A stretch of DNA of 64,000 nt. Origin: JAPXRI01 sp033813635. Lineage in GTDB: Bacteria; Bacillota; Clostridia; Oscillospirales; QAMX01. The stretch spans positions 7,954 to 71,953 of the forward strand of contig JAPXRI010000011.1 in assembly GCA_033813635.1 (NCBI GenBank), read 5' to 3'. The notes beneath the pieces are model-generated. The model was not told the DNA's origin. It saw nothing but the letters and a program-made list of their open reading frames with translations, and did not search any database. Both the position numbers and the translations under genes were made by a program. This document shows positions 52,541 through 60,989 of this stretch, piece by piece (position 1 is the stretch's first letter; each line of letters begins with the position of its first letter).

Positions 52541-55183
52541 CTACCTCCGCCCGCCGTACATGCGCGGGAGGCCGAGGGACGTTATGCCGAGGAATTTCGG
52601 AGCGCTGTTCTCACGGTATTCCTTCTCCTCGACAGTCCAGTCCTCGGGCGCAGTTTCGTCTTCGACGAGAAGATACAGTCCGCCGGGCGAGGTCGGGAAT
52701 TTCAGCGCGGTTTCGCCCGACGAGAGCGCTTTCCTTTCCGGCTTTATTTCGATGAAACGGCTGTTTTTCACCTGATAGACGACGCCGTTTGTAAACGGGT
52801 CGACGATCTCGCAGCCGTTTCCGAATTTTGAGAAAATCGCCGCGAAAACCGCTCTGCCGTTTTCGGCTTTTGCGTTTACCTCAAAGCCGCCGGCCGCGAG
52901 GAGGCGGAATTCATCGTTTGCGTTCTCGGGAACGGCCGGAAACAGACGGATCACGCCGTCAAAGCTTTGCAGAAGCGATTCGTTTATCGCACAGGACGCT
53001 ATCGGCATCGACTCGTTGTCGAAATGTCTGAACCAGCCCATCTCGCATAAAAACTTCTCATCGGAGTTGATGATTTTGATCTCCGAGATATGTTCCTCGG
53101 TGTGCTTGGCGTCGTAGGGGCCGTAGAAGCCAAAGCCGTTGACATAACACTGCCAAGTCGAGACAAAGCCGCGAAGCGTCTCCGTAAGCTCGCTTCTGAG
53201 TCCGAGCCTCGCCATCGCGATCGGGTACGGGCACCAGCCCATGCAGCCGGGCGAAAGCTCCGGGCTGCGCGGGCCGGTCTGGATATGCGCCTTCGGGTGC
53301 GCGAGCACCTGATTGACGGCCGCGTCGAAAACCGGCGTGCCATTATCCTTCAGCCCGATGTTTTCTGAGGGGAATACCGCGCAGAGTTCCGGGTCGGGTA
53401 TGCCGTAGTAAACGTCCGTACTCCTGCCCGCGATGCGGTTTCTGACCGGATCTCCCTCATGATACCAGTCGACATAAAAGCTCCCGCTGCCGGAATGCCT
53501 CCCGGCGGATATCGCGTAATCGCCGCGGCAGGCCTCGCCCTCACCCGTCCCGCCGGAAAAGTACTTTTTTCCGTCCTTTACTGTATACTCGCTCTCTATA
53601 AGCGGCACAAGGGTGATGTCCGTGATGTTCCGACGGAGGTCCTCCCAGGCGTTTACGCAGCCGTCCCTTATCCCGAGAAGCACCGCGGCCTTAACAGCGG
53701 CCGCCGTCAGCGCTCTGGCCATCGATACGTCGGTCACCGCGTCGTTGAAAAGCGGCGAGCCCTCGTAGGTCTGAGTATTTTTGATATGATATTTTCCGTC
53801 CGCGCCTTTTTTAAAGATTTTAGCGTAATAATTTGCCGTAGCGCGCATCACGGGCCAGACTCTGTCCCGCAAAAAATCCGTGTCCTGCGTATAAAGGTAA
53901 TACCGCCAGAAATCCAGCGCGATCTGCGAGCCGGGAGTGTTGTTCCCGTCGACGCCCGTCTCGTTGTTCCCGAGCCGGTCGGCAACATCCGCGTAGAACG
54001 CGGAATCCTCGACGCCTTTTCTCTCCCTCGCGTACGCGATCGCCTTCGGCAGCTGGTTGAAACGGTAATTCAGATAGGGAATAGAAAGCTCCGGGTGATT
54101 CTGCGCGTTTAGCGGCCAGACATAGTCCTGCATGTTCCAGTGAAAGTAATAGAGCCATGGCATGAAATCTCGCTGGGTTGCCCAGATGCCGTTGCAGAAA
54201 TGCGGCGGATATCTCCCTCTGGAGCCCGAATAGGCGAAATAAAGGGTCAGATACCAGATGTTTTCAAGATAATCGTCGTGGTACGCGACAAAGGATTTCG
54301 ACCAGAACTCCGCCCACTCTCCCCGGTGAGCGGAAAGGATGAAGTCAAAACCGGCGGCGCCGACGCTTTTCAGCGTTTCAACGGTGAAGTCCTCGGTGTC
54401 GGCGGTCTCTTCAGTCGTCGCGGCCGCAACGGCGATAAAAAAACGGTGCGTTTTTTTCGCCGGAAGGCTGAATTTGCCGGAATGCGCGTTGACGCGCTCG
54501 GCCGAACAGTCTTCGCCGTAAAGCCGCGCGGCGGTTGAAAACGAGAGCGTATGCAGCCTTTGGTTAATCAGAATCGTGTTGTTTTCGGAGATGGCGGAGG
54601 CGGATGTACCGTCGAGACCCTCGGCGGTGTTGCCGCTCTGGTGGTCGTACCACCAGCCGTCGAAGCAGCGGCTGCCGAAGCGCTCGAAGACCGCGGAGAC
54701 GGGCGCCTCCTCGTTTTGCGTTATTTCCGCGGAAAGAATAAGCGAACGGGTTTTCGCCGATACGAACGCGAACAGCGTCACCGTTCCGAAGGGCGTTTCC
54801 GCCTTCATCTGTGCCGAGCCGTCGTAAAGCGAGATCCGGCCGTCAAAGCCCTTCAGATAGGTTTTATCGAACATCGGACAGGGCAGATCGATATAGAGCC
54901 TCGCGCAGTGGCGGAGCGTGGACAGATGGCCCTCGTCCTGATATGAGCCGCCCCGGAACGGCCTGTCCTCGTTGTCGTCCCAGAGGTCGCACTTATTTAG
55001 CGCGACGACAAGCCGGTAATTCTCGCACCACAGGACCGCGCCGAGGTCTCCGTTTCCGACGATCATCCCCTGCATCGGGTCGTGCGGCGGCGTTAGATAG
55101 ACGACGTCATTTTTTGAAACCTTGCCGGAGTTTTCAAAATGCCAGCGGTTTTCAAACGGCGAAAAAGCCGAGGTTATTTTCAT
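52541..55183 (-). CDS. Alpha/alpha-barrel glycosidase, distantly GH95-like
   Basis: An 880-residue protein. The N-terminal beta-sandwich starts PPHDPMQGMIVGNGDLGAVLW (about residues 31-50), similar in kind to the GxGxLGAM start of GH95 enzymes. The central alpha/alpha barrel contains CNGIWATQRDFMPW and YFHWNMQDYVWPLNAQNHPEL, which parallel the GH95 NLQGIWN and N-x-N-x-x-x-NYW segments. The C-terminus has the FPAVPE-like end domain. Sequence divergence is large, so it may belong to another clan or an unassigned family. No signal peptide. Third gene of the operon, 23 bases before the GH2 gene. Confidence 0.55.
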   Translation of the reverse strand: MKITSAFSPFENRWHFENSGKVSKNDVVYLTPPHDPMQGMIVGNGDLGAVLWCENYRLVVALNKCDLWDDNEDRPFRGGSYQDEGHLSTLRHCARLYIDLPCPMFDKTYLKGFDGRISLYDGSAQMKAETPFGTVTLFAFVSAKTRSLILSAEITQNEEAPVSAVFERFGSRCFDGWWYDHQSGNTAEGLDGTSASAISENNTILINQRLHTLSFSTAARLYGEDCSAERVNAHSGKFSLPAKKTHRFFIAVAAATTEETADTEDFTVETLKSVGAAGFDFILSAHRGEWAEFWSKSFVAYHDDYLENIWYLTLYFAYSGSRGRYPPHFCNGIWATQRDFMPWLYYFHWNMQDYVWPLNAQNHPELSIPYLNYRFNQLPKAIAYARERKGVEDSAFYADVADRLGNNETGVDGNNTPGSQIALDFWRYYLYTQDTDFLRDRVWPVMRATANYYAKIFKKGADGKYHIKNTQTYEGSPLFNDAVTDVSMARALTAAAVKAAVLLGIRDGCVNAWEDLRRNITDITLVPLIESEYTVKDGKKYFSGGTGEGEACRGDYAISAGRHSGSGSFYVDWYHEGDPVRNRIAGRSTDVYYGIPDPELCAVFPSENIGLKDNGTPVFDAAVNQVLAHPKAHIQTGPRSPELSPGCMGWCPYPIAMARLGLRSELTETLRGFVSTWQCYVNGFGFYGPYDAKHTEEHISEIKIINSDEKFLCEMGWFRHFDNESMPIASCAINESLLQSFDGVIRLFPAVPENANDEFRLLAAGGFEVNAKAENGRAVFAAIFSKFGNGCEIVDPFTNGVVYQVKNSRFIEIKPERKALSSGETALKFPTSPGGLYLLVEDETAPEDWTVEEKEYRENSAPKFLGITSLGLPRMYGGRR

Positions 55184-55209
55184 GACAATCCCCTCTTTTC
55201 CTTAAAAAA

Positions 55210-57219
55210 TTATTCGGCGACGGCAAAGCAGACCTCGAGGGGACCGATCGGGGGAAGCGCGTAGATATTGTACCTGCCCTCTCTTTTCTCCGGCGTTAGG
55301 ATTGACCTCCGGGCTTGGAAGTCGACAAAGCACACAGACGCGGACGGCTCCGTCAAAAGCGCCAGCTTAGGGCGCTCCGCTTCGTCGAGGGACAGATTCG
55401 CGAGGACCGCACCGGGGCTTCCGTATCTTGATTTTCTCCCCCAGACCGCCATTTTGTCAAACGACAGCACATAAGCCGGCAGTTTTTCGTCAGAAAGCCA
55501 GCGGAAGATGTTTTTAAGCTGTGCGGTTTTGGCGGAGCTGAAGATCAGCGTGTAGGGGAAATAGCCGGCAACGCAGACTCTGCCCCCGAGAGAGTTGATA
55601 TAGATTCCCATTCCGCAGCCGTGTATTGTCTTTCGCGTATAGTCGGTGTAAACCGCGAGCGTCTGCGCGCCCGGCGCTGTCGGCTCAAGGCATGCGGCGG
55701 AAAAATGCCAGAAGGATTGGCGGCAGTCCCGTTCTCTTCCCTCGAGACCCGAATTCAGCGGGTGCCGGGTGTACTTTTCAATGACATCGACCGGAAGATA
55801 TTTTTCCGTTGCGAACCCTGTGTACTCTGAATAGCCGCGCGCGTTCAGCGCGTCAAGGGCGGCGGTGTCCATATATACCCCGCGCGAGAGAATCTTTTTA
55901 ATCTGCTCGTCGCTTAAATCGGCTGCGGAACCGCCGCAGAGCGTGTAGACAAGGCAGTTATCCTCATGGTAGGCGATCGGTATGCCGGTGTGCCATACCG
56001 CTTCGTTTATCCCTGTATCTAATTTTGCGGGCCAATTGTCCGAGGTCCTGAGGCTGACCGCCGTGTTTTTATCCCACATCGGGCCGACGCCTACGGGTTT
56101 TTCCGTACCGAATGCGTCGGCAAGCGCATCGAAAAACGGGCGCATTTTCTCCGCAGCTTTGAAAAACGCCTCGTGCTCGGAGATCGGCTCGTAGTCCATC
56201 GGAAGCACGTTGAACGCCGCCCCCGTACAACCCGCCGCAATATGCAGCGCCGCCTCGTACATCGTAACCCTTACGCTTTTGCTGAGCATCTGGTATGGGA
56301 AATTTTCGATCTCCGACTGAATTATATTGACGAACTCCGGAAGATAGGCGCACTGCCTGCCGATCTGGTTTGCCTTCTCAAAGCCGTCGTCGGGGCGGCT
56401 GTCCGTATAAAACCCGCCGCCGGGACGCCAGCGCACCTCGCCCGCGCTGCCTTTAAGTGCGTACGCCCAGGTGTCGAAATCAAAGCCCTCGTAAAACCGC
56501 TCGCCGGTCATAAACCCGAGCATAAGCTTCGGATCGACCGTGTGGACCGTCTTTTCGATCAGTTCGAAAAGCCTCTTGATGCCGGCGCGGTTATGCGAAA
56601 GCCACGCGCGGCGCGCAGAGTCGCGGAGCGTTAAATCATTATTGTTGAATAACAGTCTAATGTTTTCTCTCGATACGGCCATGCCGTTTGAGGAAAATAT
56701 TCCGGTCTCGCGTTCAAAAATTTCAAGACAGCGGTCGCAAAAGCAGGTTGACTCGATCGGCATATGCCCGCGAAGCCGGACATCGTCGTCTATGTATATA
56801 AAATCGGGACGGGTTTCGGCTACAATCCGATAAAGCTCTTCGACATAATTCAAAAACAGCGGGTCGTTTAGGCAAAAGCTTCCCCGGCATACCCTGCCTT
56901 CGGGGTCGGTGGCTCTTGCCGCCGGAATATCCAGCGAGTTTTCAAGGTTTTCGTCGTGGTGCCCCATTGTCGCAAGGACGTTTACTCCTGCAGTAAAGCC
57001 CGCAGCCTTCGCTGTTTTTATCCGCTCCGCAAGCAGGGGCGAAAATGCTTTCACATCCTCAAGCTTGAGCGGTGGGTGCGTCTCACTTGTGAAAAAGATC
57101 AGCTCGTCGGCCGAGCCCGGGTGCTTTCGGAGAAGCTGCATCAAGCGGTTAAAGCAGCTGTCCGGCATCCATTGATTTGTACCTATTCTGTAAGCGTTGC
57201 GGGCTTTTCGTTTTTCCAT
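55210..57219 (-). CDS. TIM-barrel glycosidase-like protein with DDD/CxC motif
   Basis: About 669 residues from ATG at 57219, which has GGGGGGAT six bases upstream; the frame opens at 57240. The first part looks like a TIM barrel with FIYIDDDVRLRG (Asp144-146) and STCFCDRC (Cys159, Cys161, Cys164). A flavodoxin-like or trimerisation-type domain seems to follow (about 370-560, with KILSRGVYMDTAAL), as in GH42-related proteins, then a small C-terminal beta domain. No family is assigned with confidence. Second gene of the operon. The same DD...CxCxxC pattern is seen at 13295-14854. Confidence 0.55.
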   Translation of the reverse strand: MEKRKARNAYRIGTNQWMPDSCFNRLMQLLRKHPGSADELIFFTSETHPPLKLEDVKAFSPLLAERIKTAKAAGFTAGVNVLATMGHHDENLENSLDIPAARATDPEGRVCRGSFCLNDPLFLNYVEELYRIVAETRPDFIYIDDDVRLRGHMPIESTCFCDRCLEIFERETGIFSSNGMAVSRENIRLLFNNNDLTLRDSARRAWLSHNRAGIKRLFELIEKTVHTVDPKLMLGFMTGERFYEGFDFDTWAYALKGSAGEVRWRPGGGFYTDSRPDDGFEKANQIGRQCAYLPEFVNIIQSEIENFPYQMLSKSVRVTMYEAALHIAAGCTGAAFNVLPMDYEPISEHEAFFKAAEKMRPFFDALADAFGTEKPVGVGPMWDKNTAVSLRTSDNWPAKLDTGINEAVWHTGIPIAYHEDNCLVYTLCGGSAADLSDEQIKKILSRGVYMDTAALDALNARGYSEYTGFATEKYLPVDVIEKYTRHPLNSGLEGRERDCRQSFWHFSAACLEPTAPGAQTLAVYTDYTRKTIHGCGMGIYINSLGGRVCVAGYFPYTLIFSSAKTAQLKNIFRWLSDEKLPAYVLSFDKMAVWGRKSRYGSPGAVLANLSLDEAERPKLALLTEPSASVCFVDFQARRSILTPEKREGRYNIYALPPIGPLEVCFAVAE

Positions 57220-57245
57220 TTCTATCCCCCCGTTATTCACAATTT

Positions 57246-59693
57246 TTATAGCAGAATTTCATATTCCTTTTCTTTTTCCGTTTCAAAGCTTACGATTCCA
57301 TCGGCTTCGTCATAGGAAACAGCTGAGCCGCCGCAGATAATCCCTTTGATTCTGCTCCCCTTTTGCGGAAAAAATGCGCATTTTTCCCCGAGGCGGGATT
57401 TTATCCTGAGCGAAGTGAGCTTCATCTCCGCCCACGAAAGTGATAACTCGAAGCCTTTTGCCGCGGCGAGTCCTTCCGCTCTGCCGGTCCGCAGCGCGTC
57501 CGGCAGACCAGGAAGCGGCGTCAGATACCCCTCCCTGTCGGAAAGCAGCATGTCGGCAATCGCGCCGCCGATTCCGATGCAGGCTTCGATCTGGAAAAGC
57601 TTATGCCCTTTGAACCATATCTGGCCGCCGAGCCTGCCGGAATAGTCGTTGATCGTCGAGAGGCCGTTTCGAAGCAGGTGTACCTGCGCGTATCTGTTTA
57701 TACGTTCGTACGCCTCGTTCCCCTTCCCTAGGCGGGCGAGAAGCTGCGCGTCGAGCGCGTATGTCATACCGATTGACATCGCATCTTCGTTTTTTAAGCG
57801 GCTTAGAATCGTCTGATATGCCGCGTCCGCCCAATCCGGCGTCAGCGCCGGGGATATACGGGTGCCCGGGCAGAGGCCGACGAGAAGGGAACGGTGGCGA
57901 TGGCCCGGGTCTGCCGGGACGTAATCCTCCCAGAATTCCGATATCGTTCCGTCGGTTCTTATTTTCGGGAGCGGAAGCTTTTTATAAATCTCACGGTATT
58001 CGCCCGCGTCTTCGCCGATAATTTCGCAGGCGCCTATCAGGTTTTTGAAAAGCTCCCTGGAAAGCTCGATATCGATTGTCGCGGCTGAAGTCAGAAAGCT
58101 CTTTTTATCCCCTCTGACCACCTGAACCTCGGGAGAGGAGCCGAACGGACAGAGAAGAAAACCGTCTTTTTCGATCAGATAGTCTTTAAAAAACTCGGCT
58201 ATTTCCCGCATAAACGGGTACAGGTCGTTTTTCAGAAAAGCCTCGTCCCGCGCGTACTCGTAATGCCGCCACAGTATCAGCGCAAGCCATGTGGCGGCTC
58301 CGGTAAAGCCGAAACCGACGCTGTCCGGTGTACCGATGTTTTCGTTGTCGCAGCAGCCGCAGAATACGACGCCGCCGCAGCCGTACAGATCGCGTGCGGA
58401 ATCCCGTCCCAATACCGAAAGGCGTTTCACCCAGGCCATCAGCGCGGGGAGAAGCTCTCCGAGATTCAGCGCGTCCAGCGACCAATAGCACATTTCAAGG
58501 TTTAAGTCCAGATGGTAATCGCAGTCCCAGGCCGGGAACCTGTCCTGATTCCAGACGCCCTGGAGGTTAATAGGCGCGCCAGGTTCGCCCTCTCGCCCCG
58601 AAGGCGCTCCGCTCGCTATCGCGAGATACCTCGCGAGGTTAAAAAGCTTTTCGGCGAGTGCCGGACTGACGGGCCCGCCCTTCCGGCATTTCTCTATAAG
58701 CTCCGGCGCGGAAAGGGCACTGTTTTCCCTGGAGTCTTCAAAATATACTCTGCATTTCCCGTAAAGACTTTGGTGCCTCGCGATATGGTCGTCTTTCAGC
58801 CTATAAAAATCGGCGCCGGCGCGGCATAAAATGTCGGAGCAGTAGGCTTCCGGCGTGAATGAACTGTCTTTTATCTCCGTGTCGACACAGATCGCGGTAT
58901 AGATCGTCAGCTCGTCGCAGGCCGCGAAGCAGAGCGAAATGCCGGCCTCCGGGTCAAACATATCCTCGCTTGAAAAGACATATTCCAGCTCGAGAACCTT
59001 TTTAGGCTTTTGACCCGTATGGGGCGCGTACGCGCGCCGCCCGACGGCGATCCTGCCCCCGCGCGACTCCACTCTTACAACGACGGCAAAGCGCCGCCCC
59101 TCCTCGAATGCTCCGGAAAGCGAGAGCTTTTTGTACTCGCCGCTGCCCGTGACCGCGCAGTCGGGGTCGTCGAGGCGGGACAGCGCGACCTCGCCTGTCA
59201 GGCGCCCTGCTCTGTCGCAGGTAATATGGGTCACGATCACCCCGGCTTCGGAGCAAAAGCTCTCGCGCTCGTAGAGCGCGCCGTTCGCCTCAAAGGATAT
59301 TTTGACGGTACCCTCGGCCATGTTCAAAACACGGCGGTAGTTGTCGACGGTTTCGCAGCCGCGCAGGTTTATATACAGATCCCCCGCCGGCACAAACGGA
59401 TTTATGTAAAGCGCTTTGCCGGTTTCCGGTACGGTTTTTCTCAAAAGCGCGTCCGCCTCGTCATAGCGCCCCTCCGCACAGAGGGCTTTAACCTCCGCAA
59501 TATCTTTGGCGGTATGTCTCTGCGCGTATTTGATATAATCGCGCCACAATAGCTCGTGGTTCAGCGCGATACGCTCGTTCAAGGGCCGGCCGAGGACCAT
59601 CGCGCCGAGCCTGCCGCTCCCTATCGGGTACCCCTCCGCCCACTCGGCTGCCGGAGCATAATCCCATATGATATCCCCTGTTCCGGTGTCCAT
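57246..59693 (-). CDS. GH95 family glycosidase (alpha-L-fucosidase type)
   Basis: An 815-residue GH95 enzyme. The N-terminal beta domain starts IWDYAPAAEWAEGYPIGSGRLGAMVLG and NHELLWR. The alpha/alpha barrel has INLQGVWNQD and DLNLEMCYW, and the C-terminal part has GGQIWFKGHKLFQIEACIGIGGAIADMLL, all typical of GH95. The family includes inverting 1,2-alpha-L-fucosidases and alpha-L-galactosidases. ATG at 59693 follows GAGAGGGGAT; the frame opens at 59798. No signal peptide, so it acts inside the cell on imported oligosaccharides. First gene of the operon. Confidence 0.82.
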   Translation of the reverse strand: MDTGTGDIIWDYAPAAEWAEGYPIGSGRLGAMVLGRPLNERIALNHELLWRDYIKYAQRHTAKDIAEVKALCAEGRYDEADALLRKTVPETGKALYINPFVPAGDLYINLRGCETVDNYRRVLNMAEGTVKISFEANGALYERESFCSEAGVIVTHITCDRAGRLTGEVALSRLDDPDCAVTGSGEYKKLSLSGAFEEGRRFAVVVRVESRGGRIAVGRRAYAPHTGQKPKKVLELEYVFSSEDMFDPEAGISLCFAACDELTIYTAICVDTEIKDSSFTPEAYCSDILCRAGADFYRLKDDHIARHQSLYGKCRVYFEDSRENSALSAPELIEKCRKGGPVSPALAEKLFNLARYLAIASGAPSGREGEPGAPINLQGVWNQDRFPAWDCDYHLDLNLEMCYWSLDALNLGELLPALMAWVKRLSVLGRDSARDLYGCGGVVFCGCCDNENIGTPDSVGFGFTGAATWLALILWRHYEYARDEAFLKNDLYPFMREIAEFFKDYLIEKDGFLLCPFGSSPEVQVVRGDKKSFLTSAATIDIELSRELFKNLIGACEIIGEDAGEYREIYKKLPLPKIRTDGTISEFWEDYVPADPGHRHRSLLVGLCPGTRISPALTPDWADAAYQTILSRLKNEDAMSIGMTYALDAQLLARLGKGNEAYERINRYAQVHLLRNGLSTINDYSGRLGGQIWFKGHKLFQIEACIGIGGAIADMLLSDREGYLTPLPGLPDALRTGRAEGLAAAKGFELSLSWAEMKLTSLRIKSRLGEKCAFFPQKGSRIKGIICGGSAVSYDEADGIVSFETEKEKEYEILL

Positions 59694-59802
59694 GCGTATC
59701 CCCTCTCTAATCAATAATCCTGCAGGTCGTTGACAAAGCGCCATCGTTTTCCACGGGCGAAAAACACAATTTAATGGTTGCCTGCCGGATTTTCTCATGC
59801 CG

Positions 59803-59811
59803 ATTATATCA
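59803..59811 (-). promoter_or_regulatory. Extended -10 promoter of the glycosidase operon
   Basis: TGATATAAT on the minus strand (59811-59803) is a TGn-extended -10 about 110 bases before the GH95 start. The -35 (TGGTAA) is weak. No clear operator is seen. Confidence 0.5.
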
Positions 59812-59850
59812 TGAAAGACAAGGCTTTACCACACCAATTTAGCGGTTCGT

Positions 59851-59889
59851 AAAATAAAAACAGAGCGCGGCAACATTCGTTTACCGCGC
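59851..59889 (-). terminator. Terminator after the SRAP gene
   Basis: On the minus strand GCGCGG (59889-59884) pairs with CCGCGC (59870-59865), followed after four bases by TTTTTATTTT (59860-59851). It separates the SOS cassette from the glycosidase operon. Confidence 0.78.
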
Positions 59890-59913
59890 CAGGCTTATTC
59901 ATTTGATACAGCC

Positions 59914-60510
59914 TTACACGGCCTCATATTCCATGTTTTCGGAGGCCTCGGAAAGAAGCCGCAAAACGTCCCCCTCCCCGGAAAGCCACTGTTCGTGCGC
60001 CTCCGCCGGGAGGACGACCGGCATGCGGTCATGAATAAACCGAAGGCCTTCCGCCGCCGGTCGCGTCAGGATTACGAAGCGAGGCAGCTTTAAATCCGCC
60101 TCATAGCGGTAGATGCCGGCCATACAGAGAAGCTTTTCGCCCCGCGGACGGATCGCGTATTTCTGCCTTCCCCCCGTCTTCCGCCACTCGAAGTAATTAG
60201 TCGCGGGGACCAGACAGCGGCGGGAGAGAATGCCCTGACGGAAGATCGGTTTGTCGAAAACGGACTCGCTCCGCGCGTTGATGACGACGCCCTTGCCGTC
60301 CGGCCTGGAATAGCCCCATTTCATCGGAAACGGCATGATCTCCCGCCGCTTGTTCCCGGCTATTACCGGGACGACGTCGGTCGGGAATATCTCCCCCGTT
60401 TTCAGCGCGAACGTCTCCGGCGCGCCGGCGAGACGGCGCTCAATCTCCTCGATGATCCTGTCCATCTCGGCGGCGTCCTCCTCGGATGCGATATAGTATC
60501 TTCCGCACAT
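59914..60510 (-). CDS. SOS response-associated peptidase (SRAP, YedK/HMCES type)
   Basis: A 198-residue SRAP protein. Family members form a covalent crosslink with abasic sites in single-stranded DNA through Cys2, which is exposed after removal of Met1. MCGRYY, INARSESV, PATNYFEWRK and RFIHDRMPVVL are all present. The start is therefore fixed at ATG 60510, although the frame opens at 60576. It lies 37 bases after the small conserved protein and is divergent from dinB, consistent with SOS control through the LexA box at 60908. Confidence 0.92.
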   Translation of the reverse strand: MCGRYYIASEEDAAEMDRIIEEIERRLAGAPETFALKTGEIFPTDVVPVIAGNKRREIMPFPMKWGYSRPDGKGVVINARSESVFDKPIFRQGILSRRCLVPATNYFEWRKTGGRQKYAIRPRGEKLLCMAGIYRYEADLKLPRFVILTRPAAEGLRFIHDRMPVVLPAEAHEQWLSGEGDVLRLLSEASENMEYEAV

Positions 60511-60547
60511 GGCGGTATTCCTCCCCGAAATCCCGGGCCGTGCCGGG

Positions 60548-60826
60548 TCAGTGCGCGGCGTTCCTTCTCTCGACAAACCACCTGCCGAGGTTGTTCCCTG
60601 AGAGCGACGTACTCCTCTCGAAAAACAGAAAGCTCTGCTTTCCGCCGATCGATACGGTGTATCTGTCGCCCTGGCCCCCGGCCTTCAGCGCGGGCGCCGG
60701 ACGGATATCCAGAACCCGGTCTATCTTGTACTTCTTGCCGTCCTCCCAGGTCAGCTGCAGCGGCAAAAGCCTGCCGTCGGCGTTAAAAGATGCGACCACG
60801 CCCACATATACCTTTGCGCTTTCCAT
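60548..60826 (-). CDS. Small conserved protein next to dinB
   Basis: A 92-residue protein from ATG at 60826, with GGTGGAG six bases upstream (GTG at 60838 overlaps that site). The sequence is a compact beta-rich domain: VYVGVVASFNADGRLLPLQLTWEDGKKY, IDRVLDIRPAPALKAGG and RYTVSIGGKQSFLFFE, ending in GRWFVER. I associate this pattern with an uncharacterised clostridial protein found near DNA polymerase IV genes. It is not YolD-like by sequence. First gene of the minus-strand unit with SRAP. A role in damage tolerance is an inference from position. Confidence 0.65.
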   Translation of the reverse strand: MESAKVYVGVVASFNADGRLLPLQLTWEDGKKYKIDRVLDIRPAPALKAGGQGDRYTVSIGGKQSFLFFERSTSLSGNNLGRWFVERRNAAH

Positions 60827-60846
60827 AATACACTCCACCTGTCCGT

Positions 60847-60875
60847 ATTATAACACAAAATTTTCCTGTTGACAT
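60847..60875 (-). promoter_or_regulatory. Divergent promoter for the small protein-SRAP unit
   Basis: On the minus strand ATGTCA (60875-60870), 17 bases, TATAAT (60852-60847). Its -35 overlaps the -35 of the dinB promoter, so the two promoters are back to back. Confidence 0.65.
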
Positions 60876-60897
60876 CCGTTCCCCGTTGAAATATAAT
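60869..60897 (+). promoter_or_regulatory. Perfect sigma-A promoter of dinB
   Basis: TTGACA (60869-60874), a 17-base spacer, and TATAAT (60892-60897), both exact consensus matches. Confidence 0.92.
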
Positions 60898-60907
60898 AAC
60901 AACAGAG

Positions 60908-60921
60908 CGAACAAATGTTCT
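60908..60921 (+). promoter_or_regulatory. LexA box (SOS operator)
   Basis: CGAACAAATGTTCT fits the Gram-positive LexA site CGAAC-N4-GTTCG with one mismatch. It lies 10 bases after the dinB -10, covering the transcription start, and is flanked by AATAACA and TGTTATT words that extend the symmetry. Confidence 0.88.
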
Positions 60922-60989
60922 GTTATTATTATATGCAATCTCCGCGGTTAAGTCAAGGGGATATTTTATGTTTTTCGGGGGAATTTTGC

